DNA of 64,000 nt, taken from Eleginops maclovinus (Eukaryota; Chordata; Actinopteri; Perciformes; Eleginopidae). Below are positions 48,708-64,000 of this stretch, piece after piece. The first letter of the stretch is position 1. Every line of letters starts with the position of its first letter. The position numbers and the translations under genes were made by a program. The notes under the pieces were generated by a model. The model saw only the letters and a program-made list of their open reading frames with translations. It did no database searches and had not been told where the DNA came from. The stretch is from positions 9,398,001 through 9,462,000 of the forward strand of contig NC_086352.1 in NCBI RefSeq assembly GCF_036324505.1, in the 5' to 3' direction.

Positions 48708-51700
48708 GGACATCAAACAGACTTTACCCTGCCAGCTCTTCAGTACTGAGTCTGTGTGATTTCCGGATGAGCCCATGCAGAAAATGCTGTTTATAGTCCC
48801 AGGCATTAACGGCCAGCGAGTTGGCATGTTGAAGATGATCCAGAGGTGGATGAAAAGGGTAATATGCACTAAGACGCTATGAGAGATGACGACATTCGGG
48901 AACTTCTGTCCTGTATAAATGGGCCAAAGCTGAATACTGATTATATGATATTAACTCGTCAAGAGACTTTATTATTTATAACCACGTTGCCAACAAGCGA
49001 TGTGAAATCAATGTTATCCCAATCGTGTCGTGGATCTCCATTGTTTTACCAGTGTCCCAGTATTTCTCATTCACACAGCAAATAACCCTCATCTCCTCAC
49101 ACTTTCTGAACACTAGTCAAACCCATCATTTAGTCTGCTGTGGAGGTCGAGTCAGCAAATGAACTAATGGTTTGTACTCTAAGGTCTTTTTTCTGACAAC
49201 CCGCAAGCTCTGTTTGCATTTCACCTACTTGTGGCTCTGCTGTGCAGCCAGAGCTCCCACTAATACACCCTATGGGCGTTCATCAAGGCCTCCACAGAAA
49301 ACCATGGAAACGCAACCTAAAATCTCAGATGGGCAGGTCAGCGTGGGTTTAAACTGGCACAATGGAGTCTCCTTTCCTGCACCTCCGGACCGCTGAGGCT
49401 GACCTCGAGGATCAATAACAATGAGGAAATGAAGCACTGTCAGGTTGTTGTGGTGGGCTGTGTGACGAGACTGGTCCTCACTTTTTCCTCACTTCTTGCG
49501 ACCACAACTGCACCTTTCCAGGGGTGAAGACAGGGAAAAGAGAAATAAATAAATGCTTTTCAAAGACTCGGAAAAAAACCCTAACCTGGGAACAAATTGT
49601 TGACTTAAAATAAGGCTTGGATGAAGAAATGTTGGATTATGTAGATAGATAAATAGATAAAGAAAACAGAACAGAGTTTGCTGACAAACGAAGAGATCAG
49701 TCATCCAACATAAAATGGGGTAAAAATAAAAACAGCTGAACAGCAATAAGCCTTTTAATCTTTCTGGTTTGGAAATAAATAGCATTTCTGGCAGTGGTTT
49801 AAATTCATCAGACTAAAACAAAATCATACAGTCTGCCAAAATGTATGACACAGACACTCAGCATGAGAACATTAATCCAGCCATTTGAAACCTTGCACTC
49901 ACAAATCACCGTACAAAAGCACAACAGCGAACAAAGCAAAACTGACCTTTCAAATGATTAAGCTGAAACATTATCATCATGTTCCCGAATTTTCCCTATT
50001 CTAGATCACAACAACTGGTTTGCCAGGTCAGAGCTGGCAGGCCCAAAGCCCATCTATGATTTCTGTTCAGAGCTGCTGGGCTGAAGGGCCAAGCTGGCCA
50101 GTGCCCATCTGGAGTGGGCCAAGTGTCTGCTCCACTCAGGCTCAATGCACAGTGGTGATTACTGCGATGGTGTGGCGGCGGTCATGGTGGTGTGGTTATA
50201 AATATAAGCCCTGGACTGATCCCTCTTGTTCATAAACAGAGGTTTGGAGCTGCTGTGGGAACTGAGCACAAAGGCCTGTGGGCCTCTGAGGGCCACTGAG
50301 CTCCGCAGCCACTGCACTACCTCAGGTCTGTCTGGCCAGCTGCTGGTGTCTCACCAGATGAGGACAGTTGGACAACCAATAAGGGGACTGAACCACAGAA
50401 CAGAGGGATGAAGCAACGGCTGGCACCGAGAGACATGGTGGCAGAGATACGATGGTTGGAGCACGGGATCGGAGAGAGGCCACAGGGCACGGCTTCAAAT
50501 TGACCGGGAAATGCTGCTACACACAAGAAATCAGGTTTGAGGATTAGTTTGCACAGATTCAGTTGAAAAAGTAGAAGAAAAAATAAAAGGCAACATCAGT
50601 GGATAGATATTACATGACAAAAAGTCCAAGCAACCCAACAGAGCAGACAGCGATAACAGCCTTGAATCCCAGACACATGACATTTTTTAGACTTGATCTA
50701 ATTAGCGCAGTGGGAGCTGTACCCGAGTGGTGGCATTCTCCAGTGGAATAACTCTGCCATGTTTCCCACTAATCCATGCACGGATCAGCTCACCACCGGC
50801 AACCCCTCGCCCCTCTTAACTCCTGCCCGCCAGTGGTCATATGGCTCATGATGTCTGCTCCAAGCCCAATCCTATATTAGCATTAGCATCAAGGGTTAAG
50901 CCGCTAATGCTGCCAGCTGTGCACGGCTGCCCTCCTCCACACCAATCCCTTCGGAACAATGAAAACGGCATGTGGGCAGGACAGTTGGGACGGGGTGGAG
51001 GTGGCATCCCCGGGGGGTATGCGTGGTTTTAGTGCCCTCTTGTGCCAAGTGCTTTAACTTGTTATTCCAGAGAGTGGCATTAGGGAATAAATATAACGCA
51101 AGAAAAAAAGGAAACCAAGATAAATTATTCAATTGGGCGTGTTAAACGTAAAAACCTAATAAACAACGGACAAGTTCAAAGCACTTGATCTGCTTTCAAA
51201 CTAACAATATATTTTCACCCTAAATTATCTATTTGTTGGTATGCCAAGCGTTTTATGTAAAGTTGTCAATTGAAATGTGCTGCCCTTTGCAAAATGTTTC
51301 AACCTGTAAGTAAGCCTAACTAAGATTAGTATTCTGCATGGTTTTTAATATGGACGCCCAGCGGTAAGCAAAACCCTTAATTCTGCCGGTGCTGGTGCAT
51401 TGCTTTACTAAAGCATGTCAAGACAGTACCCTGGTGTAGAGCACAGAAGAGAAGGGCATGGCTGAGCTGGCGACACTGCGTTCTCAGTTAAGCTGATAAT
51501 TGCCCTTATTGATGTATAAAAGATATCCCACAGAGCCTTGTGAAACACCATTAGCAGGCAGAAGCTGAATTGTTCATGAGCTGCCTCCAAATGAGGAAGA
51601 AGGGCAAAAAAAAAAAAAAAAACTCTGAAGATTAATAAGACTTCCCCTGGAGTGTGATAATAGCATGATGTATGTGTGTGGGTGTGGGCCTGTGTGTGTG

Positions 51701-54700
51701 AATGTGTATTTTCTGAAGGGTTTCCATTACTAACAGACATTATTTGGGTGAACTACTCTATTTTAGATCTGAAATTGAGGGGAAAAGATGTAATGTCATT
51801 TAGGATACAGGGGAAGGGTGATGGTCATTATAATAAGGACCCTCCTCGTTTTGACTGAGGGTGCTGGAGCCTAAATGATGACACTTAAAAGAGCTCCACG
51901 AACAAGACACTCACAGCAAATGCACAGTAGTGAGGCAGTGTGTGAGGCTCTAGGCAAACGCGTCTATGGTGAACCAAATGAAAGTGGTCAAAATAATGCG
52001 GACATTTGTCTTTGGAGGCTTTTGACACCCATTAGAGGTTTAGACTTATCTAAGGAAGAGTGTGACCACAAAGGAAAAACAATGACCAACTTATTTCTCA
52101 GTGAAACTAGGAATTATGGATTAAATCTTAACCGTGAACTGGAATATGAGCATTAAAATAAATTGTTGACACTCATTTACGTAACTTCACAGCAACATAG
52201 GCTCAATTATTAACTCGCATGTCAGGAAGACTTGTACCAGTTGCACCATACTGTACATTACTTCATGGATATACTTAAACTTGCTCTACTTCACATGTTT
52301 TTGAGCAAGAACTTGAAAAAGGGAGTTGAAAGAACCCATTACAAATATTCATGGGCTTGACTGAAGGGGGAAATTTGTGAAATATTAAACAGAGCACTGC
52401 ACACAGTATCTAACGGTTCCTGAAGTCTCTGTATTCAAATCCAAAAGCCTCCTAATTATTCAGAAAGGGAAGCCACAGAAATTCTGACAGGGCTTATCAA
52501 TGAGGAATGACATCTTGTTAAGTTAAGAATTCTCTTTGTGTTAGCAAGGTTTCTCTAGTTTAATCTGGCACCTTTCTTGATCCGCACCGAGGTAATTGGA
52601 ATGTACAGTGAAAACGCCTGCCGGATCGAGCCAGCAGAGAACAATGAGAAATGGATATCACAACAGGCGTTAGCGTCCTAATCAATTCTCCTACTTACTG
52701 CTCCAAAGTAGGTTTGAGCTTTTTTTTAATGAGGACGCGGGGGTCTGAATCTTTCTGGCTTCACTCACGTTGCAGATTACAGCTCCAATTAAGTAAACTT
52801 TCATGTATACATCAAGTATTTATCTCTGTGGTGGAAACCTTGTTTGCACTTTCCACACAAAACAAATGTCGACTAGATCACCTATATTCATAAAGATCAC
52901 ATCTTAAAGTTTGTGATTGCTCGGGGTAATGTGGTTTCTTTGTGTGTGTGCTGCTTGTTTATCTAACTGAGTTCATGTGTGTTATCCAGTCATCACACCC
53001 CCAGTGCCCTGGCATTAAGCAGAAGGAGGGGTGAGAGGTCAGGTCAGGGGCAGCCGTGACCTTTCCGTCTCCGTGGCACGGTGTCATCCTTTGGGCGAGG
53101 CAAACAAACAGGCCTGGCCCCCCGGGCATGGTGGGCTCAGCAGGGTGGCATTGCCAGGTCAGGCTCTCGCCTGGGACAGGACAGGACGGGATGGCAGGCC
53201 CCTGATAGATGCTGCTCATTATTTTCAACTGGGACAATTGCAAACAGGGAGACGGCATGGCAACTGGGGTATGGGGTCAGGGGCAGAGGGCTTTTCATCT
53301 GAGCTAACCCAGCCACATTTGTCAACTCAGCCACACAACAGCACAAACACACACATAAATCTTCAAGTAGAGACGCAGTTTCAAGCATTTGATTGTTTAG
53401 ACGTAGTAAGTTACATAGTCGATGTTCAGGCTCTTTAAACATGTACTAGTTTGACTCTGACACAAGAAAGCATTATAATAATATAGATCTTTAAAAATGA
53501 AATTTGTTGTTGGGCATTGCAAGGTCTTACTTCACCAACAGAAGAATGTCAGAATAACAGGAACATTAAACAAATACTTTGACCTCTGAGGACATTCAAA
53601 AAATATTAACATTTTTAAGCAAAACATTAAGACGTAATGAGGTCCCAATCATTTGATTTATTTTAATTATGTGCAGAGAAAAACTAATGCGCTCACAACT
53701 GCTTAAGTGAACTGATTTTGACCTTCTCACAAAACCTTATTACCATCATAAACTGCAACCCCCCCCTCAAAATCCCAAATGTAACCAAGTCAAGGAACTG
53801 AAAAATCCCAATTCCTTTCTTGGTGATTTTTTTGTCCTTTTATTTATACGACCCGCATATTTTCCCAGGTTGTTTTGTATAATTTAAAGAGACTGTAAGG
53901 GAACGAGGGGTGTGTGTCATGATGTCTCTCTGAACTACCTATATTTACTACTGAAAGTGAATTCTTTATGAGAGCACAGATATCAAAGACAGCAGGATCA
54001 AAGAGGATTTAATAAGCTTCCCACTGTTTCGCGAAACCTGAACTTTCATGTCGTGCAGTTTTCCTTCGTTTCTTCATTTCGGGCTTTGGGCCAAGAATCT
54101 GACACTAAAGGCAAGCATGTGTAGTCACATAGTCGTTCTCTATTCCTTTAATTTGTTAGTCTGTAAACCTTGTAGTGAAGAACATCCCAGTGGCTGGCAG
54201 GTGCATATTTTTCAAACCATGTCAGTTTTGTACACCACATCTGCTTCTTTCAGAACATTCTTTATTACCGGTTTTCTTCGCTTTTAGCCAAGGGTATTAA
54301 TAGTGTATTCATGTTTTTAATCTGGAGCCCTTTCAGGCAGGTTCTTCTACTTACTGAAAAGTAAATATATAGTAGCAACTGGTGTTGGAAAAGTAATTAT
54401 TTGGCATAACGCAAACCGCAGATAAAGGAATAGAAAATGTCTGCCTAACCACAAAAGTTAAGCAGCAAACCTGGGACCCACATGCTGCACGGGTTGCTAT
54501 GTTGCACGGGTAAATTAAGGCAAACGGCAATTGAATGTAGCTACCTAAAATATGTTCCTAAAAAGATTTCGAGATTGCTCACGGTTTAAAGGTTTCTCAG
54601 TTTGGTATCTGACTATACCTATCCAAAGCTCAATGTTCAGTATAGATCTTTCTGAATGGTCCAACGCACATATGATTGACACATGAAGACACACAGCAAA

Positions 54701-55898
54701 ATGGATATTAGCTGTTCCAAAGCAGGGATGTGAAGAGAGACTGAGTAAACCTGAACCACAGATAGGTAGTTAAAAGTCATGACAGTTTGTACAATGGTTT
54801 CTGGGAATACGGTTTAAAACCAGACAATGTGTTGAAAGGCACTTTTTACAAACAAATACCAATTGGAGTTGAGTCTACATGACATTGTTATAGAACAAGG
54901 GTTTGTAATTAAGCTACAAGATGACCATGAGTAAGGACCACAGAACTTAACTTGCAACAACATACCAATTATCATTTGTTTTAACTGGTTTAGTTACGGT
55001 AATTTAAGTGAGTTTAAAAGCTGTCAGCAGTTAGAAAACAGTGCCTGTCTTTAAGCGTACAATAACAAATGCAGACCGTGCTTTTGTCAACACATTATCA
55101 CTGAATTATGATCGAGACCACAGCAGTTAAAACACTGCTGCAAGTTCTACAGCTACATTGATCTATTGTTAAATAATGTGCAGCAAAAAAAGATTCAACT
55201 AATAAACAAATATATTATATTTACCAGAAAACTTATTGTAATAGTAAATAAAATACAGAAAATACAGTTCTACCCTAGCTTATACTCCACAACTCTGTCT
55301 TGTGGGTCCCAGGAGGTGATGGTCTCCAGTAGAGGAACCTCACAAGACCCTCTGATGTCACTTACTACAAGGTCTGTGGTGTTATGTATTCAGTGCCCTC
55401 TTCCCGAGAGGATTACAGTAGCTCCCTGTACTGGAGTGTATGTCAACTCATGTCTTAGGTTATTTGATACATACCTTCTGCACTGCAGTGCATGGTGCAT
55501 ACTGTAACCATCAATACTCGGGAATATATTGCACAGGGAAAGCCTCATGCAATGCGGCAGTTCAATGCCATGGAGGGAATCCACAGAGGTGAGTTGTATA
55601 CAGTATGTTGTGAATTTAGCATACAAAAGTGTAGCTGAAGTTGTGCTCAGAAGCATGGCCCGCTGCGAATACACAAGCTGCTTCCACAACCCAAAATGCA
55701 AATGCTTTCAACAAAGGGACACACAAAAATGTAACTCCATGCACTCGGTATGCTTTCCTTCTTCTAAACACCCTCCTGTATCTACCTGATTTGAAATGTA
55801 TTAGCCAATTACATGGTAGCTGTCCAATATATGCAGAATGCATTGGAATACAATACTGCAGAGAGCCTCGACAGCGAACTGGCTGGTTGCATGGGTGA

Positions 55899-55915
55899 TT
55901 AACATTTAATGTTAA
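55899..55915. other. Perfect 17-bp palindrome
   Basis: TTAACATT-T-AATGTTAA: 8-bp arms around one base. AT-rich, so less surprising than the two GC-containing palindromes at 11533 and 48690. Confidence 0.75.
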
Positions 55916-56543
55916 TGGTAGGCTTATGTTCAGGGCAACTGCACTGGGGTTAAGTAATGATAATAGCAGACTTGGCCACACCACATCTGTAATAATGTTG
56001 TCTGCAAAGCGTGATGTGATGATTGTGAAATTGCTACTCTCCGCACAGTTTACGGAACAGTCAAACAAGCAGTTTCACTGTCAAGTACCCCGGTCAAAAA
56101 GGCATACACAATGACACATCAGCTAGACAAAGACACACACATCGCTCACAGACACACAGTCAAAAGGAAATGAGATACAATGTTCCTCAGTATGACAGAA
56201 TGAGAAATTATGTTACAACAAAACACCGTACAAAAGGGGGGATTCAACATTCCTAGAAATGTACATGATCCCTTTATAGTTTTAGGACAATGCTGGATTC
56301 AGTTTGAATCATTGAAGTGGTGTTTCCATTCAAGGCTGATCAGACATGGTCTTCATTTATTAAGCTGTGTTTACTGAGACGATGAAACAACATCATCAAT
56401 CATTCTTAAAGACTAGTGCTCCGATGGGGAGAATTAGAATGCATTACAGATGTCACGCATCATCAAGCTAAACATCTCATTTCCACCTCGCTGTGTGCTC
56501 TGTCTGCTCTGTGTCTGGGACTTGGATCTTGCTTTGTCGAGCA

Positions 56544-56577
56544 TGTGTGTGTGTGTGTGTGTTTGTGTGTGTGTGTG
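56544..56577. repeat. Interrupted (TG)n tract
   Basis: A TG tract with one GTTTG interruption. A short imperfect CACACATGCACACACAC run lies further on at about 56748. Confidence 0.95.
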
Positions 56578-57454
56578 ATTGTTTACGCTTAAGTGCTCTT
56601 GTGGCCATTCTCCCTGGGGCAAGGTATCCATCACCGTCCAAGCAGTTTTGTGACTGGGCACAGCTTAGGCCCTGGAGCCTGCTCTGGTCCTGTGAATATC
56701 TCCCTGGGGTCCCTCTATGTCAAGGGATACCACCTGCACCAAAGCACACACACACATGCACACACACCCTAATACAAATCGCTGTGACCCTAACACTCCT
56801 CTAATGCCCTCATTAGGTGATTAGTCCCAAAGGCAGGACTAAACTAACATTGCCCACTTCCAAATACCCAGCTTTTGCCCCTGGGGGTAATGGAGGAGTC
56901 AGGTGGGGGTGCAATACATACATGGAGACAGACAAAAGGGGGACATTTGGATATTTTGTTTGCCCTGTCAATGTAGTTTGCAATCACATCAACAATAATA
57001 TTTATAGTAACGATTGTTGGGAAAAATGTACCTTTTACTACATTATAGTTTCATTTGACGACATAATTTGCTGCCATTTCCTTAGTGTTGCAAAGAAACA
57101 AAAGCAAGGTATTCTAGCTTTTAATTTATTTATTTTTTAGTATTTCTTTCAATGTTCAAATATCTAAAGACTTTTGTTATTGTTTTTATTTTTGCTTAAC
57201 TAATTTCTTTGTAAAATTTGTGTTTACTCCCCCAGGAAGTTGGGTGCTAAACACATAGATCCTTTTAGGTAAACTACAATGTCCGGCTGGCAGAGAAATC
57301 TCAGCTCCATAGCTTCTCTTTGTTTACTGGACTTCTCACTGTACATTTTACATTTATATTTACATTCAATGTTTTCCTCTCTAATGCTGGTTTGTTCCTA
57401 TTTTGAGATGTTTAAATATTGTTATAATTGTTTATTTCTCCTCTTTTAATTTCT

Positions 57455-57545
57455 AATTATGTGCATTGCCTTGTTTTGTTTTGTTTAGTTTAACGCAAAT
57501 ATTTCCCAGTTAGGGATTTAAAAAGTACCTCTTATCTTATCTTAA
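57455..57545 (+). mobile_element. Probable LINE or SINE 3' tail ending in (TCTTA)n
   Basis: The segment ends AAATATTTCCCAGTTAGGGA, then TTTAAAAAGTACCTCTTATC and a short TCTTATCTTATCTTA slip. Many fish LINEs and the SINEs that copy their tails end in 'AATTTCCCC.ttg.GGGA.TAATAAAG' followed by a (TATCT)n-type simple repeat. The upstream T-rich text from about 57290 may belong to the same insertion, but I cannot place a 5' edge. Confidence 0.5.
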
Positions 57546-59484
57546 CTAGATCAAACTCAAAATTAATAACACAAATCCAAATCTGTCAAGCTAAATGAAG
57601 TCATAATATAAGTGACATTTTACCCAGGAAGTTAAAAACTAATTTCCTTTAAAGTGTGTGTGTGTAGGACTGTGTGTGCTGTCTTGCATGCATATGTATG
57701 GCTGGGCAGACTCTCCATATCTTTCTATATTTATGAATTCATCCGACATTCCTCCAGCCCTGTGAGTCACTAACAACAATGAGCAGCAGAGACCCGCCAC
57801 AAGCGCCTCTCCAGGAATATTAAAGTCAGTGGCTTTGGTCCCGTAATTAACTATCAAATATTGATGCCTATAAGTTCTTCTGTGGTCCCTGTGAGCGAGC
57901 CTTTAAGATACACCGGGTATGGAGGAAACTGTGTGTGTCTGCGAGCCTGCGAACCTGAGTCACCGATGAATAATTGACAGGAACATAATTAGCTTGCTGC
58001 TCTATTGTGTTAGCACGTATCCCACACATCCTCCAAGCATGTTCTGCTATGAAGAAAAATGTCAAACACACCGGCACAGAGAGAGCTCTGAAGATGTATA
58101 ATTGAAATGTATTAGAAAAATGCTTCTTTGACCGTGTGTGGCATGTTCCGTTAACAAATACTACGATTAAATAATTATGATAAAATGTAAGTGAGGTTGT
58201 TCCTTTTATCCAAATCCTTAAGCACAGCAGGAAGAGCCATGTGTTTAAGAGAGTGAACCTGATGTTTCCAGCTTGTTCATCTGCCGTATGTAACCTTCAG
58301 ATTGTGCTGCGTGTGACTCACGCTAACCATTAAAACACACGTCATCCCATATGCAAGTATAATAAGATGAAATAAATATGATTTCCAAGTATGTGTAGGC
58401 CTTCATAAAGCAAATCACTCATATAGCATCCTTGCATTTTATAAACTACAACCCGACACGACACGGCTCAACTAGTTCGCTATTCTGTAACCAGGAGAGG
58501 GATGGGTGGAATCAGACACTAGGTATACTACAGTACATAGCATTTATAGATATGAAGGCTTAAGTCATTGCAAATTAGGAATTATAGTAAGGAAGAAAGG
58601 GGATATCATGTGACACAATAAGGTTTCAACACACATACAACCACGCACACACACATCTGTCTAAGTGCTGTTGTGTTTCCTCACGGGTCTAAAGAAAATA
58701 TGTTAGTTCCTAAAGGTTTGCAATGTTTCAAAAATGACCAACTGCATTTGGAAACATATTCACGCTAACATATTCCCAACAACTCTTGACTAGGGTTACT
58801 TTTTTGTTTGTAATTAAAGGGGATACTTGACCAAGAGTGTACAGACATTTGTTTCATTTAATTGCAATTTCCAGATTTAGCAGCCTCATTATGTTTATTG
58901 TTTTATTGTACACATTATGTAACCATTTATACGTCTGCACCTTAGCTACATCCATTGCTTTGGTTGCATCCAATGGCGTTGACCAGATAAACCATCAGAA
59001 CTTACTTTGATATTTAATGTTGAAGATGACTGCAGCTCTTCCTGACGCAGCGTCACCTGAAGGAGAACCTGGCTAATACTGACTGCTACGACTGCCTTCT
59101 ACTCTGGAACAGGCACATTTATGAAAAATAACAAGTGAATCACTGAAAGCTGACAAATCCAAAGCTAACTGAGGGCTGTCTGCTCAATACCATCCCCATG
59201 CCATGGAATCAAATAATCCCTCTCATCTGCTCGGACTTGTTAACAAAGCTGTCAGCTTGCTTTTTACAACCAAACAGACCTCAGTCAGACCCTCTGTCTG
59301 ACAGTGGAGAAGGAGCAGCAACACAGCCCCCCAATACTAACACATGCATACACACAAACACACCCTCCCCTCTTTCCCTCTTGTGTCGACTAAATGTCAA
59401 CTCTGACATACAGCCTTGTTTGCAGCCAATGATTACCTCATAGCTAATTAATCCTGATTCAATCAATGTAAACTATTCAGATAT

Positions 59485-59630
<146 letters not shown>

Positions 59631-59787
59631 ACAGAGTAATCAGAAGGGAGGAGCGGTAGGTTAGATGATGATGGATGGCACTCACTGAGAGACCTGTTCT
59701 AATCAGCAGGACCTTTTCCCTGCGGTGGAAGAGGTGGCAGCAGAGAGGATGGGAAGGCTGATTGACGGCGGGTGTATGTGTGCGGGG

Positions 59788-59808
59788 GTGTGTGTGTGTG
59801 TGTGTGTG
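59788..59808. repeat. Short (GT)10 tract
   Basis: A minor TG tract 160 bp after the large interrupted one at 59.49-59.63 kb. Confidence 0.93.
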
Positions 59809-60284
59809 GATATGAGAGGAACTTCGAATTTCTGAGAGTCTATAAAGCAAGTGGACCAAAACAATAAGTGGAGAAAGAGAGGGAAACAATAAAACATCAC
59901 AACTAGGCCGATAGTATGACATGAGAGGGATAATTGACATGTCAAAGAGGCTAAATCTGACAAACGACGAGAAGAAGTTCTGACAACAATGAGTCAAAAA
60001 GAGATTAATCACCTTCAATTAACACATGTAAATACACAGGGACACAAGGAAAACATACACTGATGTTATCCTTTAACCGTCATTCACAACCTGACAGCCG
60101 TGGAAGAAGTACCGTACTCAGATATTTCCCAAAAATATTCCTGAATTCAAAGTCTCACTCTGGTAAAAGTACAAATGTATTGACATCAAAATATACTTAA
60201 AGTACAAAGTACTTCTCATGCATTATGGCTGATTTCAGACTCAAATATATTAAATTACTGGATTATGAGTATAGATTTATTTAA

Positions 60285-60795
60285 AAAGGGCAGGGTTTTG
60301 TCTTAACCGGGTAACAGGGGCGCTGCGCCCTCGTACCGTCAGAGTGCGCCCTCAGACCAAAATGCAGATTTTCCACGTAAAATGTTAAAGTGATGCCAGA
60401 AAAACACATTTCTGTTTGTTAAAAACAGTATAATGACTGAAAAAATATGAAAATCGTGTCAAAAAGAGCGTCAGATGGCAGCTTTGTTTTTACGGGGGAT
60501 AGATGTCCGGTGGGTCTGCTGGTGGACGAGTGGCAGGCTTAAACTGAAACTGAGATTTCTGAATTACATCCTTTCTTTTACTCCTTTTTCTGGAGGTAGT
60601 AAAGAAACCGTAACTCTGGATTTATTTGTTGTTTGAGGTGCAATACATGACTCAGCAGCTTTAAGACATGAAGACACTATTATTTTCAGCTTCGCTCTAA
60701 ATGCAGGATTTTGGCCGGAAAAATGGGCGGGGCCGTAATTTTGGCTGGAAGTGAGGTTAGTGTCCTCATACTATATTTTTTCTAGAAAAAACCTC
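60285..60795. repeat. Unidentified insertion inside the composite repeat
   Basis: About 500 bp that interrupts the 'AAGTACTCAG' repeat. Near its left edge are the linked phrases CAGGGGCGCTGCGCCCTCGT and AGTGCGCCCTCAGACC, unlike the AT-rich surroundings; later parts include GGCCGGAAAAATGGGCGGGG. I do not recognise it, see no clear inverted ends and no long frame. It is probably a fragment of another transposable element. Confidence 0.45.
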
Positions 60796-61047
60796 TGAAG
60801 TGTGTTCATCACAGCTGGTAAGGGTGGAGCTCATTTGGATAACTTTGAATACTGCCCCTGGATATTTTTACCTATGTCAATGTTTTTTTTCTGCTTTTTG
60901 TTTTTTTATAATTGATGCTTATTTTGTATTAGCTCATAATCTGTTTGATAAAAGTAACCGAGTAAGAAGTGCAATATTGGCTTCCCAAATAAAGTGGAGT
61001 AAGTAGCATAAATACTCAGGTAAAGTACAAGTAGGTAAGGTACAACA

Positions 61048-61105
61048 AGCTCTACTCATTTCGTTGTACCTGTATACTGACAATAAAAGGACTCTATCCA
61101 AGTTC
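61048..61105 (+). repeat. Small LINE-tail-like insert
   Basis: The text TCATTTCGTTGTACCTGTAT followed by ACTGACAATAAAAG resembles the widely seen fish retroelement tail 'CATTTCGTTGTAC ... AATGACAATAAAG'. It sits inside the right half of the composite repeat, which suggests a nested later insertion. It is short, and the identification is from memory. Confidence 0.4.
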
Positions 61106-61153
61106 CTTAAAGTTGCATTTATGCATAGTACTTGAGTTAATGTACTTGGCCAA

Positions 61154-64000
<2,847 letters not shown>

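Larger units (their letters stand above)
60095..61153. mobile_element. Composite teleost dispersed repeat with insertion
   Basis: The left part begins CAGCCGTGGAAGAAGTAC and continues through GTACTCAGAT, GGTAAAAGTAC and CATCAAAATATACTTAAAG. The right part has CAGCTGGTAAGGGTGGAGCT (60812), GAGTAAGAAGTGCAATAT, AATACTCAGGTAAAGTACAA and ends near TACTTGAGTTAATGTACTT. I recognise this as a very common fish element (CAG-ended, possibly hAT-type non-autonomous) normally about 0.5 kb long. Here it is split by about 500 bp of unrelated DNA at roughly 60285-60795, plus a smaller insertion near 61048-61105. The expected right tip is lost or degraded. Class assignment is uncertain. Confidence 0.65.

Noticed and set aside
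53020..53320. G-rich patch with repeated AGGTCAGG words as an exon or receptor-site cluster
   Set aside because: The words overlap irregularly and do not form proper spaced half-site pairs; the 135-codon frame has no family resemblance.

Overview
This window looks like non-coding DNA from a ray-finned fish, most likely a percomorph teleost. The evidence is its repeats. It has very many long (CA)n/(TG)n microsatellites, a nearly complete Tc1-like transposon and a deletion-ridden Tc1-like relic of fish types, a short Tc1-type MITE, 3' ends of L2/CR1-like LINEs, a tRNA-headed SINE head, and a dispersed teleost element built on 'AAGTACTCAG / AAAAGTAC' motifs. The species assignment is inference. 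I found no host protein-coding exon, tRNA, rRNA or CRISPR array that I could defend. Open frames of 60-180 codons are about as frequent as chance predicts for 64 kb, and many simply run through CA repeats.

Layout. 1-14.7 kb: single-copy-looking, AT-rich non-coding DNA with a CACCTG-rich patch at 11.4-11.64 kb that contains a perfect 18-bp palindrome. 14.7-24.2 kb: several CA/TG tracts, a LINE 3'-end relic (18.05-18.45 kb), a (GT)20-G16 composite (20.06 kb), a SINE head (22.3-22.44 kb), a two-tier hairpin inside a conserved-element-like block (23.84 kb), and a 234-bp pure CA repeat (23.98 kb). 24.2-36.3 kb: mostly featureless DNA with a 204-bp Tc1-type MITE at 30.44 kb and TG/CAAAG repeats at 32.2-32.4 kb. 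36.3-42.9 kb: an L2-like LINE tail with a readable ORF end (36.34-36.66 kb), then three long CA/TG tracts. 42.98-45.22 kb: a transposon cluster, with a fossil Tc1-like fragment (509 bp) and, 133 bp away, a 1,595-bp Tc1-like element whose transposase gene carries one frameshift. 45.2-60 kb: more non-coding DNA, a triple CA cluster (47.41-47.82 kb), a second type of LINE tail (57.5 kb) and an interrupted TG tract (59.49 kb). 60.1-61.15 kb: a composite teleost repeat with a roughly 500-bp unidentified insertion. 61.2-64 kb: non-coding DNA with a final 161-bp CA tract.

How the parts work together: there is no host gene system to reconstruct. The window is best read as a gene desert or very long intron shaped by transposons and microsatellites, with scattered short blocks that resemble regulatory DNA. 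The only machinery encoded is the Tc1-like transposase at 43.8-44.85 kb. It retains its full DD34E catalytic set but is split by a one-base deletion. Family identifications come from recalled sequence patterns and not from any database search.
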